A stretch of 64,000 nucleotides of DNA from SAR202 cluster bacterium bin87 (GTDB lineage: Bacteria > Chloroflexota > Dehalococcoidia > Lucifugimonadales > UBA3495). This document shows, in pieces, positions 35,053 through 43,477 of this stretch; within the stretch, counting starts at the first letter, position 1, and every line of letters starts with the position of its first letter. The position numbers were made by a program, and so were the translations under genes. The notes under the pieces were generated by a model. That model was not told the origin of the DNA. It made no database searches and was given only the letters and a program-made list of their open reading frames with translations. Location of the stretch: contig MPNC01000009.1 in the NCBI GenBank assembly GCA_002238825.1, positions 62,001 to 126,000 on the forward strand, in the 5' to 3' direction.

Positions 35053-35457
35053 ATGCCGCAAATGCCCGAGCGAATGTCAGCAGACAAGTCGCATCTGCTG
35101 GCCTACCTCAAACACACGCCCGGATTCGAGGGTCTCGTCCACTCCTTCTCAGACCTACCGGTCACCGAGATCGTGGCTCGCGTACGGGACGCCGACGAGA
35201 ACGCCTACCGAACCTGCATCGACCGCTTCGCCCAGCAGGGGATCAAACTTGAAGATTCCGCGCCGCTGCACTCAACGAGAGGAACAACCCCGAGTGACGA
35301 ACCGCCGCCCCCAGCCCGCGCTGTCCGGCAAAAACTGGCGTCGCTCGGCATCACGGAAACCGATGTGCTCGACGCCATTGCCTGGGCGAGATCGGACGTA
35401 GCTGAGGAGAACACCAGCCCATGTGCCCGACACCCAACACGCCAAGCCGCGTCGTGA
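35053..35457 (+). CDS. Small protein between array copies 1 and 2, unrecognised
   Basis: A 134-residue frame, the only non-array gene inside the array. The N-terminal half is mixed alpha/beta (LLAYLKHTPGFEGLVHSFSD, TEIVARVRDADENAYRTCID). The C-terminal RQKLASLGITETDVLDAIAWARS has the helical pattern seen at the end of small AbrB- or VapB-type antitoxins. AGAAGG lies upstream. It overlaps the start of copy 2 by 37 bases, so translation may be coupled. Function unknown. Confidence 0.55.
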   Translation: MPQMPERMSADKSHLLAYLKHTPGFEGLVHSFSDLPVTEIVARVRDADENAYRTCIDRFAQQGIKLEDSAPLHSTRGTTPSDEPPPPARAVRQKLASLGITETDVLDAIAWARSDVAEENTSPCARHPTRQAAS

Positions 35458-36992
35458 GCGACGACCTTCGAAACGCCGCCCAAGAGGTGGTCGCCGCCGT
35501 CCGCCGGAACACGCCCTACTCGTTCCTTCTGGACGCCAAGCTTGGCACCGCCGAGGTCGGACCCATGCTCGATGCCGACACAGTCGCACAGAATGACACG
35601 CCGCTGTACACCATCGCCATCAGGTGGAAGGACATCGCTCAAAACTTGATCGAGACCGACCGTCAGCACGGCAGCCCGCTCAACAAAATCGCCCAGCGCG
35701 CCAACGACATCATCACCCGCGCCGCCATCCTGAACCGCCACAACCGCCGGCCGCCGCTCTACGCCGAGAACACCATCAGCGAATTCATCAAGCTGGGCTT
35801 TTCGACACCGGAACACTCACCGCTCATCCGCGCCGCCGGATACGTGACGCCGCCGCCTGTCTTTCCGCTCAACTACGACCCTACTCCTGTTATGCGGGAC
35901 ATCGCAGCTTTCATGGCAAGGTCCGTCCAACCCCAGAGTACTGCCCAGATAATCGAGTCCCTCAAAGGACGGCAACATCTCCTCGACAAATGGCCCGACC
36001 TCGACCTGGCGCTCTTCATCCGACGAATGGCGGACATCCGCCCCGACGATCACGGGCTCTACCACCCGGACCAACCCTGGGGCAGATCTATCAGCGCCCG
36101 ACAGCTGGTCGCCAACACCATCTTTCGCATCTTCGCCCGCGACGGCGAACCCCGACAAGCGGCGTACCTCGTCAGCGAAACCGAGAGGCTGGTTGGCCAG
36201 TTTTTACCCGATGGGTACGACACCCGCAGCACCGTGCGGGCAACGATCTCAAAGTCCGACGACATCTCCTGGCACGGGCCGTCCACATTCGGCCTGCGGG
36301 AATGGAAAATCCTCCCAGAGCCAAGGGAAAGAACTGCCCGACGCAGCAACACCGGTGACCTGGTCCACGCCTTCCTCATCGACCACGGCCCAGCCGAAAT
36401 CGCGCACGTAACTGAACACTTCGTACAAACAACCGGCGCCAAGTGGAGAACAATCGAAGAATCCATCCACCACGACCGAAAAAACCGGTTCATTCAAATT
36501 TCCGACGGCAGGGTAGCCGCTAATCCCATTCCCCATGGGCACAACCGCGCCTCCCGTTCGCTGAAGGTGGTGTCGGACCTAAAGGAATGCGAACCGGTCA
36601 CCGTCCTACGGGACTCCGAACTCGCCTGGCTCACGCGCTACCTGAAGGGCCTGGCGGAGCTGGCGCCGCCTCTGCCCTGCCGTGCGGCCATCACGGGAGC
36701 GCGCGCCGCCGGTTTTGTCCACGAAGGCGACACTCTCGAGATCACGGTCGTGCTAGAACCCCGCGACAGGCCGGACCTGGAACCCAGGCTAGCGGAGTGC
36801 GCGTGCGCAGCCACCGAAGCGGTCCCATCCGTACAACCGAAGGTCAGGATCCTGCCAGCCGAGCAGTGGGCGCAGCAACAGGGCGAGGAATCGCCCGCCG
36901 CACACCACAACGTCTGGTTCCCTCCAGACGCCGCATCACGACGAGATGGTCCGTCGAACGGCTCCAAACCCCACGCACCAGAAAGGCTGTAG
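35421..36992 (+). CDS. Tandem-array protein, copy 2 (unknown family)
   Basis: A 523-residue protein, the longest copy because of a C-terminal tail. It has the full family layout: YSFLLDAKLGTAE, NRHNRRPPLYAENTI, EHSPLIRAAGYV, DLALFIRRMADIRPD, DQPWGRSISARQLVAN, a winged-helix-like end STFGLREW, and GDLVHAFLIDHGPAEI. The C-terminal block (AITGARAAGF, LEITVVLEPRDRPDLEPRL, VPSVQPKVRILPAEQW) is closest to copy 7, not to its neighbours, and that similarity extends at DNA level over 36,620-36,945. GAGGAG precedes the ATG. Confidence 0.8.
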   Translation: MCPTPNTPSRVVSDDLRNAAQEVVAAVRRNTPYSFLLDAKLGTAEVGPMLDADTVAQNDTPLYTIAIRWKDIAQNLIETDRQHGSPLNKIAQRANDIITRAAILNRHNRRPPLYAENTISEFIKLGFSTPEHSPLIRAAGYVTPPPVFPLNYDPTPVMRDIAAFMARSVQPQSTAQIIESLKGRQHLLDKWPDLDLALFIRRMADIRPDDHGLYHPDQPWGRSISARQLVANTIFRIFARDGEPRQAAYLVSETERLVGQFLPDGYDTRSTVRATISKSDDISWHGPSTFGLREWKILPEPRERTARRSNTGDLVHAFLIDHGPAEIAHVTEHFVQTTGAKWRTIEESIHHDRKNRFIQISDGRVAANPIPHGHNRASRSLKVVSDLKECEPVTVLRDSELAWLTRYLKGLAELAPPLPCRAAITGARAAGFVHEGDTLEITVVLEPRDRPDLEPRLAECACAATEAVPSVQPKVRILPAEQWAQQQGEESPAAHHNVWFPPDAASRRDGPSNGSKPHAPERL

Positions 36993-37060
36993 AACCGCCC
37001 CGGAGGCCGTTTCCGACACTCGTACGCAATACCGGAGCACGACAGGAAGGCTGCAATCGA

Positions 37061-37086
37061 GAGCCGCCCTCACGGGCGGCTTTTCG
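37061..37086 (+). terminator. Intrinsic terminator between array copies 2 and 3
   Basis: GCCGCCC (37063-37069), loop TCAC, GGGCGGC then TTTTCGGTTTT. The same hairpin type, with a similar upstream stretch (GACAGGAAGGCT), precedes copy 1. It ends about 36 bases before the copy 3 ATG. Confidence 0.72.
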
Positions 37087-37121
37087 GTTTTGAGCCGCGG
37101 CAATCCCCAAGGACACCAACC

Positions 37122-38648
37122 ATGTCAACGACCACCAACGGCACTCAAGCCATCGTGACCGATGACCTCGCGGCCAGCGCCTGCGAGGTCGTCAACTCCG
37201 TCCGACACAACACACGCCACCCGTTCCTCTTCGACGCCAAGCTCGGCGACGCCAACACCGGACCGATGCCCGACCCCGCCATCGCTGCCATCCTCGACGC
37301 GCCGAAAGGCACCATCGGCTACTGGTTGAACCCCATCATCAAAGCCCTCAAGGATGCAGACCAGCAGCTCGGCAGCCCGCTGCACCAAATCGCCCAGCGT
37401 ACCAACGACGTAATCGCCAAGGCCGCCATCATCAATCGGCAAAACCGCCGGCCACCTCTCTACGCCGAACCGACCATCCGCGTCCTCATCGAACTCGGCT
37501 TCGCAACCGCGAAGGACGCACCGCTCATCCGCGCCGCCGGGTACGTCAACCCGCCGTCCGTCGTCCCAGCCAGCCACGACATCGACGAGATCATGAAGGA
37601 CATCGCCGTCAATATGGCGCGGGCCCGCGACCCGCATAGCCCTGAAGACATCCTCCAGTCCTTGCGCCATCGCCAGGACGACCTCGCGAACTGGCCAGAG
37701 CTCGACCTTGAACTCTTCATCCGTCGGGTGGGCGGACTGCTCCCCGACGACCAGGGCCTCTACCAGCCAGACCAGCCCTGGGGCACGCTCATCAGACCCT
37801 CGCAGCTGGTCGCCAAAACGGTGCTTCACATCCTCAAACGCGACCAACGCCCCCGCAGCGCGCCGTACCTCATCGACGAGACCAGACGCCTGGTGGGTCT
37901 CCACCTGCCCGATGGATACAACCTCCCCAACGCCGTCCATCACTTCGCCTACCACTCCGATGAGGTCACGCTCCAAGGCCGTTCGACTTTCGGACTACGC
38001 AAATGGGGTACCACTCGAAACGTTCCCAACGCTCCAAACGTGAACGAGGTTCCCACCACCACCGGAGACCACATCTACGTCTTCCTGATGGAACACGGGC
38101 CCTCCAACATCAATGACGCCATCGAACACGCCCTGCGAACGGTCGGAACCGAGCGGAGAACCATCCAGGACGTCATCAACCACGATAACGCGCAGCGGTT
38201 CGTCAGGCTACCCGACCGCAGGCTGGCAGCCAATCCGTTCCACAAAGGCCTCAACCCCATTGCCACCACGCTGACGGTGGTCCCAGACGGACAGCAAAGC
38301 CGGCTTGGCCCCATCCTGCGCCAGTCGGAACTGCTGTGGATCACCCACTACGTCCAAGCTCTGAACAAACTGGCACCACCGCTGCCGACCCGAGCCGCGC
38401 TGACCGGCCCACGCGCCGCCGGTTTCGCGTTGGACGAACCCATCGAAATCGTGGTCGTGGTCGACGACCGCGACAGGCCCGACCTCGAGAGCCAGCTGGC
38501 GCGCGCCGCCGCTGTTGCGTCTGAGTCAGTGCCAAGCGTACAGCCGCAAATCAGCATCCTGTCTGTCGAGCAGTGGACCGAGCGAATGGACGGAGAACCT
38601 CCCACTGCTCACCACAACGTCTGGCTCGCCCCTGGCGCCACGCCATAG
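37122..38648 (+). CDS. Tandem-array protein, copy 3 (unknown family)
   Basis: A 508-residue protein, used here for residue positions: LFDAKLGD 36-43, RRPPLYAE about 107-114, DILQSL about 176, LELFIRRV about 195, DQPWG about 217, first winged-helix-like segment about 225-295 ending STFGLRKW, second about 312-385 (GDHIYVFLMEHGP, ERRTIQDVINHD), C-terminal NTase-like segment about 397-505 (SELLWITHYVQALN, TGPRAAGF, IEIVVVVDDRD, VPSVQPQISILSVEQW, AHHNVWLAP). No signal peptide or membrane helix. AAGGAC precedes the ATG. Confidence 0.8.
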   Translation: MSTTTNGTQAIVTDDLAASACEVVNSVRHNTRHPFLFDAKLGDANTGPMPDPAIAAILDAPKGTIGYWLNPIIKALKDADQQLGSPLHQIAQRTNDVIAKAAIINRQNRRPPLYAEPTIRVLIELGFATAKDAPLIRAAGYVNPPSVVPASHDIDEIMKDIAVNMARARDPHSPEDILQSLRHRQDDLANWPELDLELFIRRVGGLLPDDQGLYQPDQPWGTLIRPSQLVAKTVLHILKRDQRPRSAPYLIDETRRLVGLHLPDGYNLPNAVHHFAYHSDEVTLQGRSTFGLRKWGTTRNVPNAPNVNEVPTTTGDHIYVFLMEHGPSNINDAIEHALRTVGTERRTIQDVINHDNAQRFVRLPDRRLAANPFHKGLNPIATTLTVVPDGQQSRLGPILRQSELLWITHYVQALNKLAPPLPTRAALTGPRAAGFALDEPIEIVVVVDDRDRPDLESQLARAAAVASESVPSVQPQISILSVEQWTERMDGEPPTAHHNVWLAPGATP

Positions 38649-38674
38649 AAGCAAGCCACCCAGGTTACCAACCC

Positions 38675-40207
38675 ATGCAACAAGCAACAGACATGCTCCA
38701 ACCCGTCGTAACCGATGAACTCCGCGCATCCGCTCAGGAGGTCATCCAGACCGTCCATAGGAACGCACGCCACGCGTTCCTGCTGGACGCCAAGCTCGGC
38801 GACGCCGAAACGGGTCCCATGTTCGATGCCGACATAGCGACGTCTTACGACAAGCCTCTCTACAGCATCGGCACCAGGTGGAAAGACCTCACCCGCCAAA
38901 TCGCCCAAGCCGATGCTCAACACGGCAACCCTCTCAGCCAAATCGCCCACCGTGCCAACGACGTCATCGCCCGCGCCGCCATCCTGAACAGGCACAACCG
39001 CCGGCCACCGCTCTACGCCGAGTCCACCATCAACTCCTTCATCCAGCTGGATTACGCAAGACCGGAACACTCGCCGATCATCCGCGCAGCTGGGCACGTG
39101 GTACATCCTCCGGTCTTCCCGCTAAATCACGACCTCAACCTCATCATCCCCGACGTCGCGGCCCACATGGCGGCTTCCCACGAAAGGCAAAGCGCAGAAC
39201 AGATCCTCCGGTCCATTAAGGACCACCAGGGGCTCCTCGCAAAGTGGCCACACCTCGACTTGCCGCTTTTCATCCGACGCGCGATGGATATTCGACCCGA
39301 CAATCGCGGGTGCTACCACCCTGAACAGCCATGGGGGAGGTTCATCAGCGCCCAACGCTTGGTGGCCAGCACCATGCTCCGCATCTTTGCCCGTGACGGG
39401 GAACCCCACCACACTGCGTACCTGACTAACGAGGTGGAGCGCCTGGTGGGACAGTTCCTGCCCAAGGGGTACAACACCCTCGGCGCAGTACGCGCGACAC
39501 TCTCGAAATCGGATGACATCTCCTGGCAGGGACCGTCAACTTTCGGTCTCCGGAAATGGGAGACAGCCCTAGACCCACGGAGCATAGTCAGCAACCGCGG
39601 TACAACCGGAGACCTCATCTACGCCTTTCTGATACGGCACGGCCCCGCCGACACCGATGAAATCATCGGACACGTCCAGCGAAACTCCACGGCCAAGAAA
39701 CGCACCGTCCAAGCAGCAATCAACCACGACCCCGCGAACCGATTCATCCGGAGCGCCGACGGACGTGTGGCCATCAATCCCATCCCACAAAACCTCAACC
39801 CGGACGCCCCCGCCCTGAAGATCACCCCGGACGGGCATCGTCACCGACCAGCTCCCATACTACGCCAGTCGGAACTGCTGTGGCTAACCCACTACGTCCA
39901 AGCGCTGAACGACCTCGAACCGCCGCTGCCCCCTCGGGCCGCCATCACGGGCACGCGAGCAGCTGGCTTCGCGTCCGACGACCTCATGGAAATCACCGTG
40001 GTGGTCGACGACCGCGACAGAGCCAACCTCGAGAGTCGGCTGGCGCAAGCTGCCGAGGTTGCGTCTGAGGCAGTGCCAAGCGTACAGCCGCAGATCAGCA
40101 TCCTGTCTGCCGAGCAGTGGACCGAGCGCATGGACGGAGCAACACCCGAGGCTCATCACAACATCTGGCTGGCTCCGCACACCACTTCACGAAGGGGTGG
40201 CGCGTAG
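38675..40207 (+). CDS. Tandem-array protein, copy 4 (unknown family)
   Basis: A 510-residue protein, MQQATDMLQPVVTDELRASA onward. The first 45 codons and the 27-base spacer before the ATG are almost identical to those of copy 6. The segment from GDLIYAFLIRHGPA to KITPDGHRHRP (39,605-39,848) is almost identical to copy 5. The C-terminal block is TGTRAAGFASDDLMEITVVV. The family layout is complete. The Shine-Dalgarno is weak (CAGG), and the gene starts only 26 bases after copy 3, so it is probably co-transcribed. Confidence 0.8.
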   Translation: MQQATDMLQPVVTDELRASAQEVIQTVHRNARHAFLLDAKLGDAETGPMFDADIATSYDKPLYSIGTRWKDLTRQIAQADAQHGNPLSQIAHRANDVIARAAILNRHNRRPPLYAESTINSFIQLDYARPEHSPIIRAAGHVVHPPVFPLNHDLNLIIPDVAAHMAASHERQSAEQILRSIKDHQGLLAKWPHLDLPLFIRRAMDIRPDNRGCYHPEQPWGRFISAQRLVASTMLRIFARDGEPHHTAYLTNEVERLVGQFLPKGYNTLGAVRATLSKSDDISWQGPSTFGLRKWETALDPRSIVSNRGTTGDLIYAFLIRHGPADTDEIIGHVQRNSTAKKRTVQAAINHDPANRFIRSADGRVAINPIPQNLNPDAPALKITPDGHRHRPAPILRQSELLWLTHYVQALNDLEPPLPPRAAITGTRAAGFASDDLMEITVVVDDRDRANLESRLAQAAEVASEAVPSVQPQISILSAEQWTERMDGATPEAHHNIWLAPHTTSRRGGA

Positions 40208-40377
40208 AGTAGCTCCAAGCATTCCGAGGGCAACCCAAGTACCAGACAAGGCCGTAGGGCACACCCGGGGGCCGCATCCAGCCGAAACTGCGCTCCCCTC
40301 TACCACCATCGTCGCCGCTCAAATCAACGCAAGTGAGGGCGTCTAACGCCCCACATCAATCGTCTAGGTCAGGACTA

Positions 40378-41895
40378 ATGCCGAAAGTACCCGACACACT
40401 CGAACCCATCGCTACCAAAAACCTAGCCTCAGCCGCCCAGGCGGTGATCGAACACGTCCGCAGAGAATCCCTATACCCGTTCCTGCTTGACGCCAAACTC
40501 GGCGATGCCGAATGCCCGCCCAAGACCGACAGAGAGCTGGCGTCAGAGCACGACACTCCGCCCAGCACGATCAGCTACCGGTGGACCATCATCGCAGCCG
40601 CCATCACTCAGGCAGACCAAGAACACGGCAATCCCCTGCGACAGATTGCTCAACGGGCGAACGACGCCATGGCAGCCGCCGCAATCATAAACCGCCACCG
40701 GCGGCATCCTCCGGTCTGCTCGGACGACACCATCAGGATCTTCATGGAACTCGGCCTAGCGGCATCCCAGCACTCGCCGCTAATCCGTGCCTCCGGCCAT
40801 GTATTGCCACCGCCCACCGTCCCGACCGGCCACGGCATCGATTTCATCATTGCCGACATAGCCAGTCACATGGCGCGGTCCCACGAACCGCAAACTCCCC
40901 AGCAGATCCTCCAAGCCCTGCGGCACCGTCAGCAAGTACTCGACCAGTGGCCGAAGCTCGACATCGCACTCTTCATCCGCCGGGTGGCGGACATCCCAAT
41001 CGACCCCACGGGCCGCTACCACGCAGACCAGCCTTGGGGCGCCTTCCTCAGCACAGGCCAGTTGGTGGTCAACACGATGCTCCGCATTCTCGAACGGGAG
41101 CAGAGGCCGCTGGCCACGAAGTACCTCTCCAGCGAGGTGGAGCGCTTGGTAGGCAGGTTTCTGCCCGACGGCCACAACACTTCGAGGGCCATCCGCGCCG
41201 CGGCACGCGCTTCCGACGAAGTCTCATGGCAGGGCCTGTCCACATTCGGACTACGGGCATGGGAAACCGCCTTGCATCCACGGAGCATCACCACGCGCCG
41301 CAGCAAGACCGGAGACCTCATCTACGCCTTTCTGATACGGCACGGCCCCGCCGGCACCGATGAAATCATCGAACACGTGAAGCGACTCTCGACGGCCAAG
41401 AAACGCACCGTCCAAGCAGCAATCAACCACGACCCCGCGAACCGATTCATCCGGAGCGCCGACGGACGTGTGGCCATCAATCCCATCCCACAAAACCTCA
41501 ACCCGGACGCCCCCGCTCTGAAGATCACCCCGGACGGGCATCGTCACCGACCCACTCCTGTCCTGCACGAATCGGAAATGCTGTGGATCACACACTACGT
41601 CCAGGCTCTTGATGAACTGGCACCACCGTTGCCAGCCCAAGCAGCGCTGACCGGCTCACGCGCGGCCGGTTTCGCGTTGGACGACCGCATGGAAATCACC
41701 GTCGTAGTTGACGACCGCGACAGGCCCGACCTCGAGAGCCAGCTGGCGGAAGCCGCCGCTGTTGCATCTGAGTCAGTGCCAAGCGTACAGCCGCAGATCA
41801 GCATCCTGTCTGCCGAGCAGTGGGCCGAGCGAATGGACAGAGAACCTCCCACTGCTCACCACAACGTCTGGCTCGCCCCTGGCGCCACGCCATAG
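40378..41895 (+). CDS. Tandem-array protein, copy 5 (unknown family)
   Basis: A 505-residue protein starting MPKVPDTLEPIATKNLASAA. The first 170 residues are distinctive (REWSLYPF replaced by RESLYPFLLDAKLGDAECPP; RRHPPVCSDDTI). From about residue 300 it matches copy 4. Its last 60 residues and the following spacer match copy 3. It is a mosaic of its neighbours. TCAGGAC lies before the ATG. The 170-bp gap before it carries the conserved 3' module seen after copy 7. Confidence 0.8.
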   Translation: MPKVPDTLEPIATKNLASAAQAVIEHVRRESLYPFLLDAKLGDAECPPKTDRELASEHDTPPSTISYRWTIIAAAITQADQEHGNPLRQIAQRANDAMAAAAIINRHRRHPPVCSDDTIRIFMELGLAASQHSPLIRASGHVLPPPTVPTGHGIDFIIADIASHMARSHEPQTPQQILQALRHRQQVLDQWPKLDIALFIRRVADIPIDPTGRYHADQPWGAFLSTGQLVVNTMLRILEREQRPLATKYLSSEVERLVGRFLPDGHNTSRAIRAAARASDEVSWQGLSTFGLRAWETALHPRSITTRRSKTGDLIYAFLIRHGPAGTDEIIEHVKRLSTAKKRTVQAAINHDPANRFIRSADGRVAINPIPQNLNPDAPALKITPDGHRHRPTPVLHESEMLWITHYVQALDELAPPLPAQAALTGSRAAGFALDDRMEITVVVDDRDRPDLESQLAEAAAVASESVPSVQPQISILSAEQWAERMDREPPTAHHNVWLAPGATP

Positions 41896-41921
41896 AAGCA
41901 ATCCACCCAGGTTACCAACCC

Positions 41922-43457
41922 ATGCAACAAGCAACAGACACAACCCAACCCGTCGTAACCGATGAACTCCGCGCATCCGCTCAGGAGGTCATCCAGACCG
42001 TCCATAGGAACACCCGCCACGCGTTCCTGCTCGACGCGAAGCTCGGCGACGGCAGCACCGCACCGATGCGGGACACGCAAATCGCCCAGACTTACGACAC
42101 TCCCCGTGCCTCCATCAAGGACAAGATGTCGCGCATCATCGACACCCTCGTCAAGGCCGACCGAAATCACGGCAATCCGCTGCACCAGATCTCCCTGCTA
42201 GCCAACGACGCGATGGCGGCCTCCGCCATCATCAACCGACACGTCCGCCGGCCGCCTCTGTATTCCGAAGGCACCATCACCACGTTCATCAACATGGGCT
42301 TGGCAACTCCGGAGCACTCGCCACTGATTCGCGCCTCCGGTTACGTGCTCCCTCCCACAGTCGTCCTGGCGACCAACGACGCCGACTTCATGATCGCCGA
42401 CGTCGCCACCCACATGGCGCGGTCGAACGGACGACAAACACCCGAGCAAATCATCGAAGCCCTGCAACATCGTCGGGCAAACCTCGAACTGTGGCCACAA
42501 CTGGACATGACGCTTTTCATCGAACGCTTGGCAGGCATCCGTCCCGACTGCGAGGGACGCTACGACCCGAACCAGCCTTGGGGAAAGCTCGTGAGCCCGC
42601 AACGGCTGGTCGCCAGCACGATGATCCGCGTCCTTGAACGCGACCGGCAACCGCGGACCACGGCCTACCTCGATGAGGAGATCAGGAACCTGGTGGGATA
42701 CCTCCTGCCGCACGGATACAACACCATCAACGCCATCCGTAACGCTGCCTACCCGTCCGACGAGATCTCATGGCAGGGCACCTCGACGTTTGGCCTGACC
42801 GAACCGAACGCCACAACGGACCACCAGAAGAGCGGCCGCCGCGGTAGAACCGGCGACCGCATCCATGCCTTCCTGATGGAGCACGGCCCCGCCAACGTCG
42901 AGGACATCATCGAACACATCCAGCAGAACTCTAATGCCAAGCGGAGAACGGTTCAGGACGCCGTCAACCACGACCTCAAGGACCGGTTCATCCGGCTCTC
43001 CGACCGAAGGATTGCGGCAAACCCAATTCTCGAGGGACACGACCGCACCCCGCGCTCACCCATGGTGGTGCCGGACGAAAATAAAAACGAACCACGCCCA
43101 GTCCTGCGTGAATCGGAACTGGCGTGGCTCACACGCTACATCCAGGCACTCAACGACCTCACGCCACCACTGCCCCTACGAGTAGCGGTGACAGGTCCGA
43201 GGGCCACCGGTTTGGCACTCGAGGAGCCTTTAGTGATCACGGTCGTGCTCGACGCCGACCACAGGCCGAGCCTCGAACCCAGACTGGCGCAAATAGCTGA
43301 CGCCGTGTCCGAACGGGTACAGGCCGCGCGCCCGAAGGTGATGATCATGTCGCTCGAAGAATGGGACCAAGAACACGCAGACGGCAACCCCGACCAGCAC
43401 CACAACATCTGGATGGCACCAGACGAGGCGCCAGCGGCATCATTGTTGCCAAATTAA
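41922..43457 (+). CDS. Tandem-array protein, copy 6 (unknown family)
   Basis: A 511-residue protein. The N-terminus (QPVVTDELRASAQEVIQTVH) is shared with copy 4 at near-DNA identity, then it diverges (GDGSTAPMRDTQIAQTYDTP). It keeps NRHVRRPPLYSEGTI, LDMTLFIERLAGIRPD, DEISWQGTSTFGL and GDRIHAFLMEHGPANV. The C-terminal block TGPRATGLALEEPLVITVVL is closer to copy 1. The end QHHNIWMAPDE also resembles copy 1. No membrane segment. Confidence 0.8.
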   Translation: MQQATDTTQPVVTDELRASAQEVIQTVHRNTRHAFLLDAKLGDGSTAPMRDTQIAQTYDTPRASIKDKMSRIIDTLVKADRNHGNPLHQISLLANDAMAASAIINRHVRRPPLYSEGTITTFINMGLATPEHSPLIRASGYVLPPTVVLATNDADFMIADVATHMARSNGRQTPEQIIEALQHRRANLELWPQLDMTLFIERLAGIRPDCEGRYDPNQPWGKLVSPQRLVASTMIRVLERDRQPRTTAYLDEEIRNLVGYLLPHGYNTINAIRNAAYPSDEISWQGTSTFGLTEPNATTDHQKSGRRGRTGDRIHAFLMEHGPANVEDIIEHIQQNSNAKRRTVQDAVNHDLKDRFIRLSDRRIAANPILEGHDRTPRSPMVVPDENKNEPRPVLRESELAWLTRYIQALNDLTPPLPLRVAVTGPRATGLALEEPLVITVVLDADHRPSLEPRLAQIADAVSERVQAARPKVMIMSLEEWDQEHADGNPDQHHNIWMAPDEAPAASLLPN

Positions 43458-43477
43458 ACTCCACGAGGCCCTGCACC

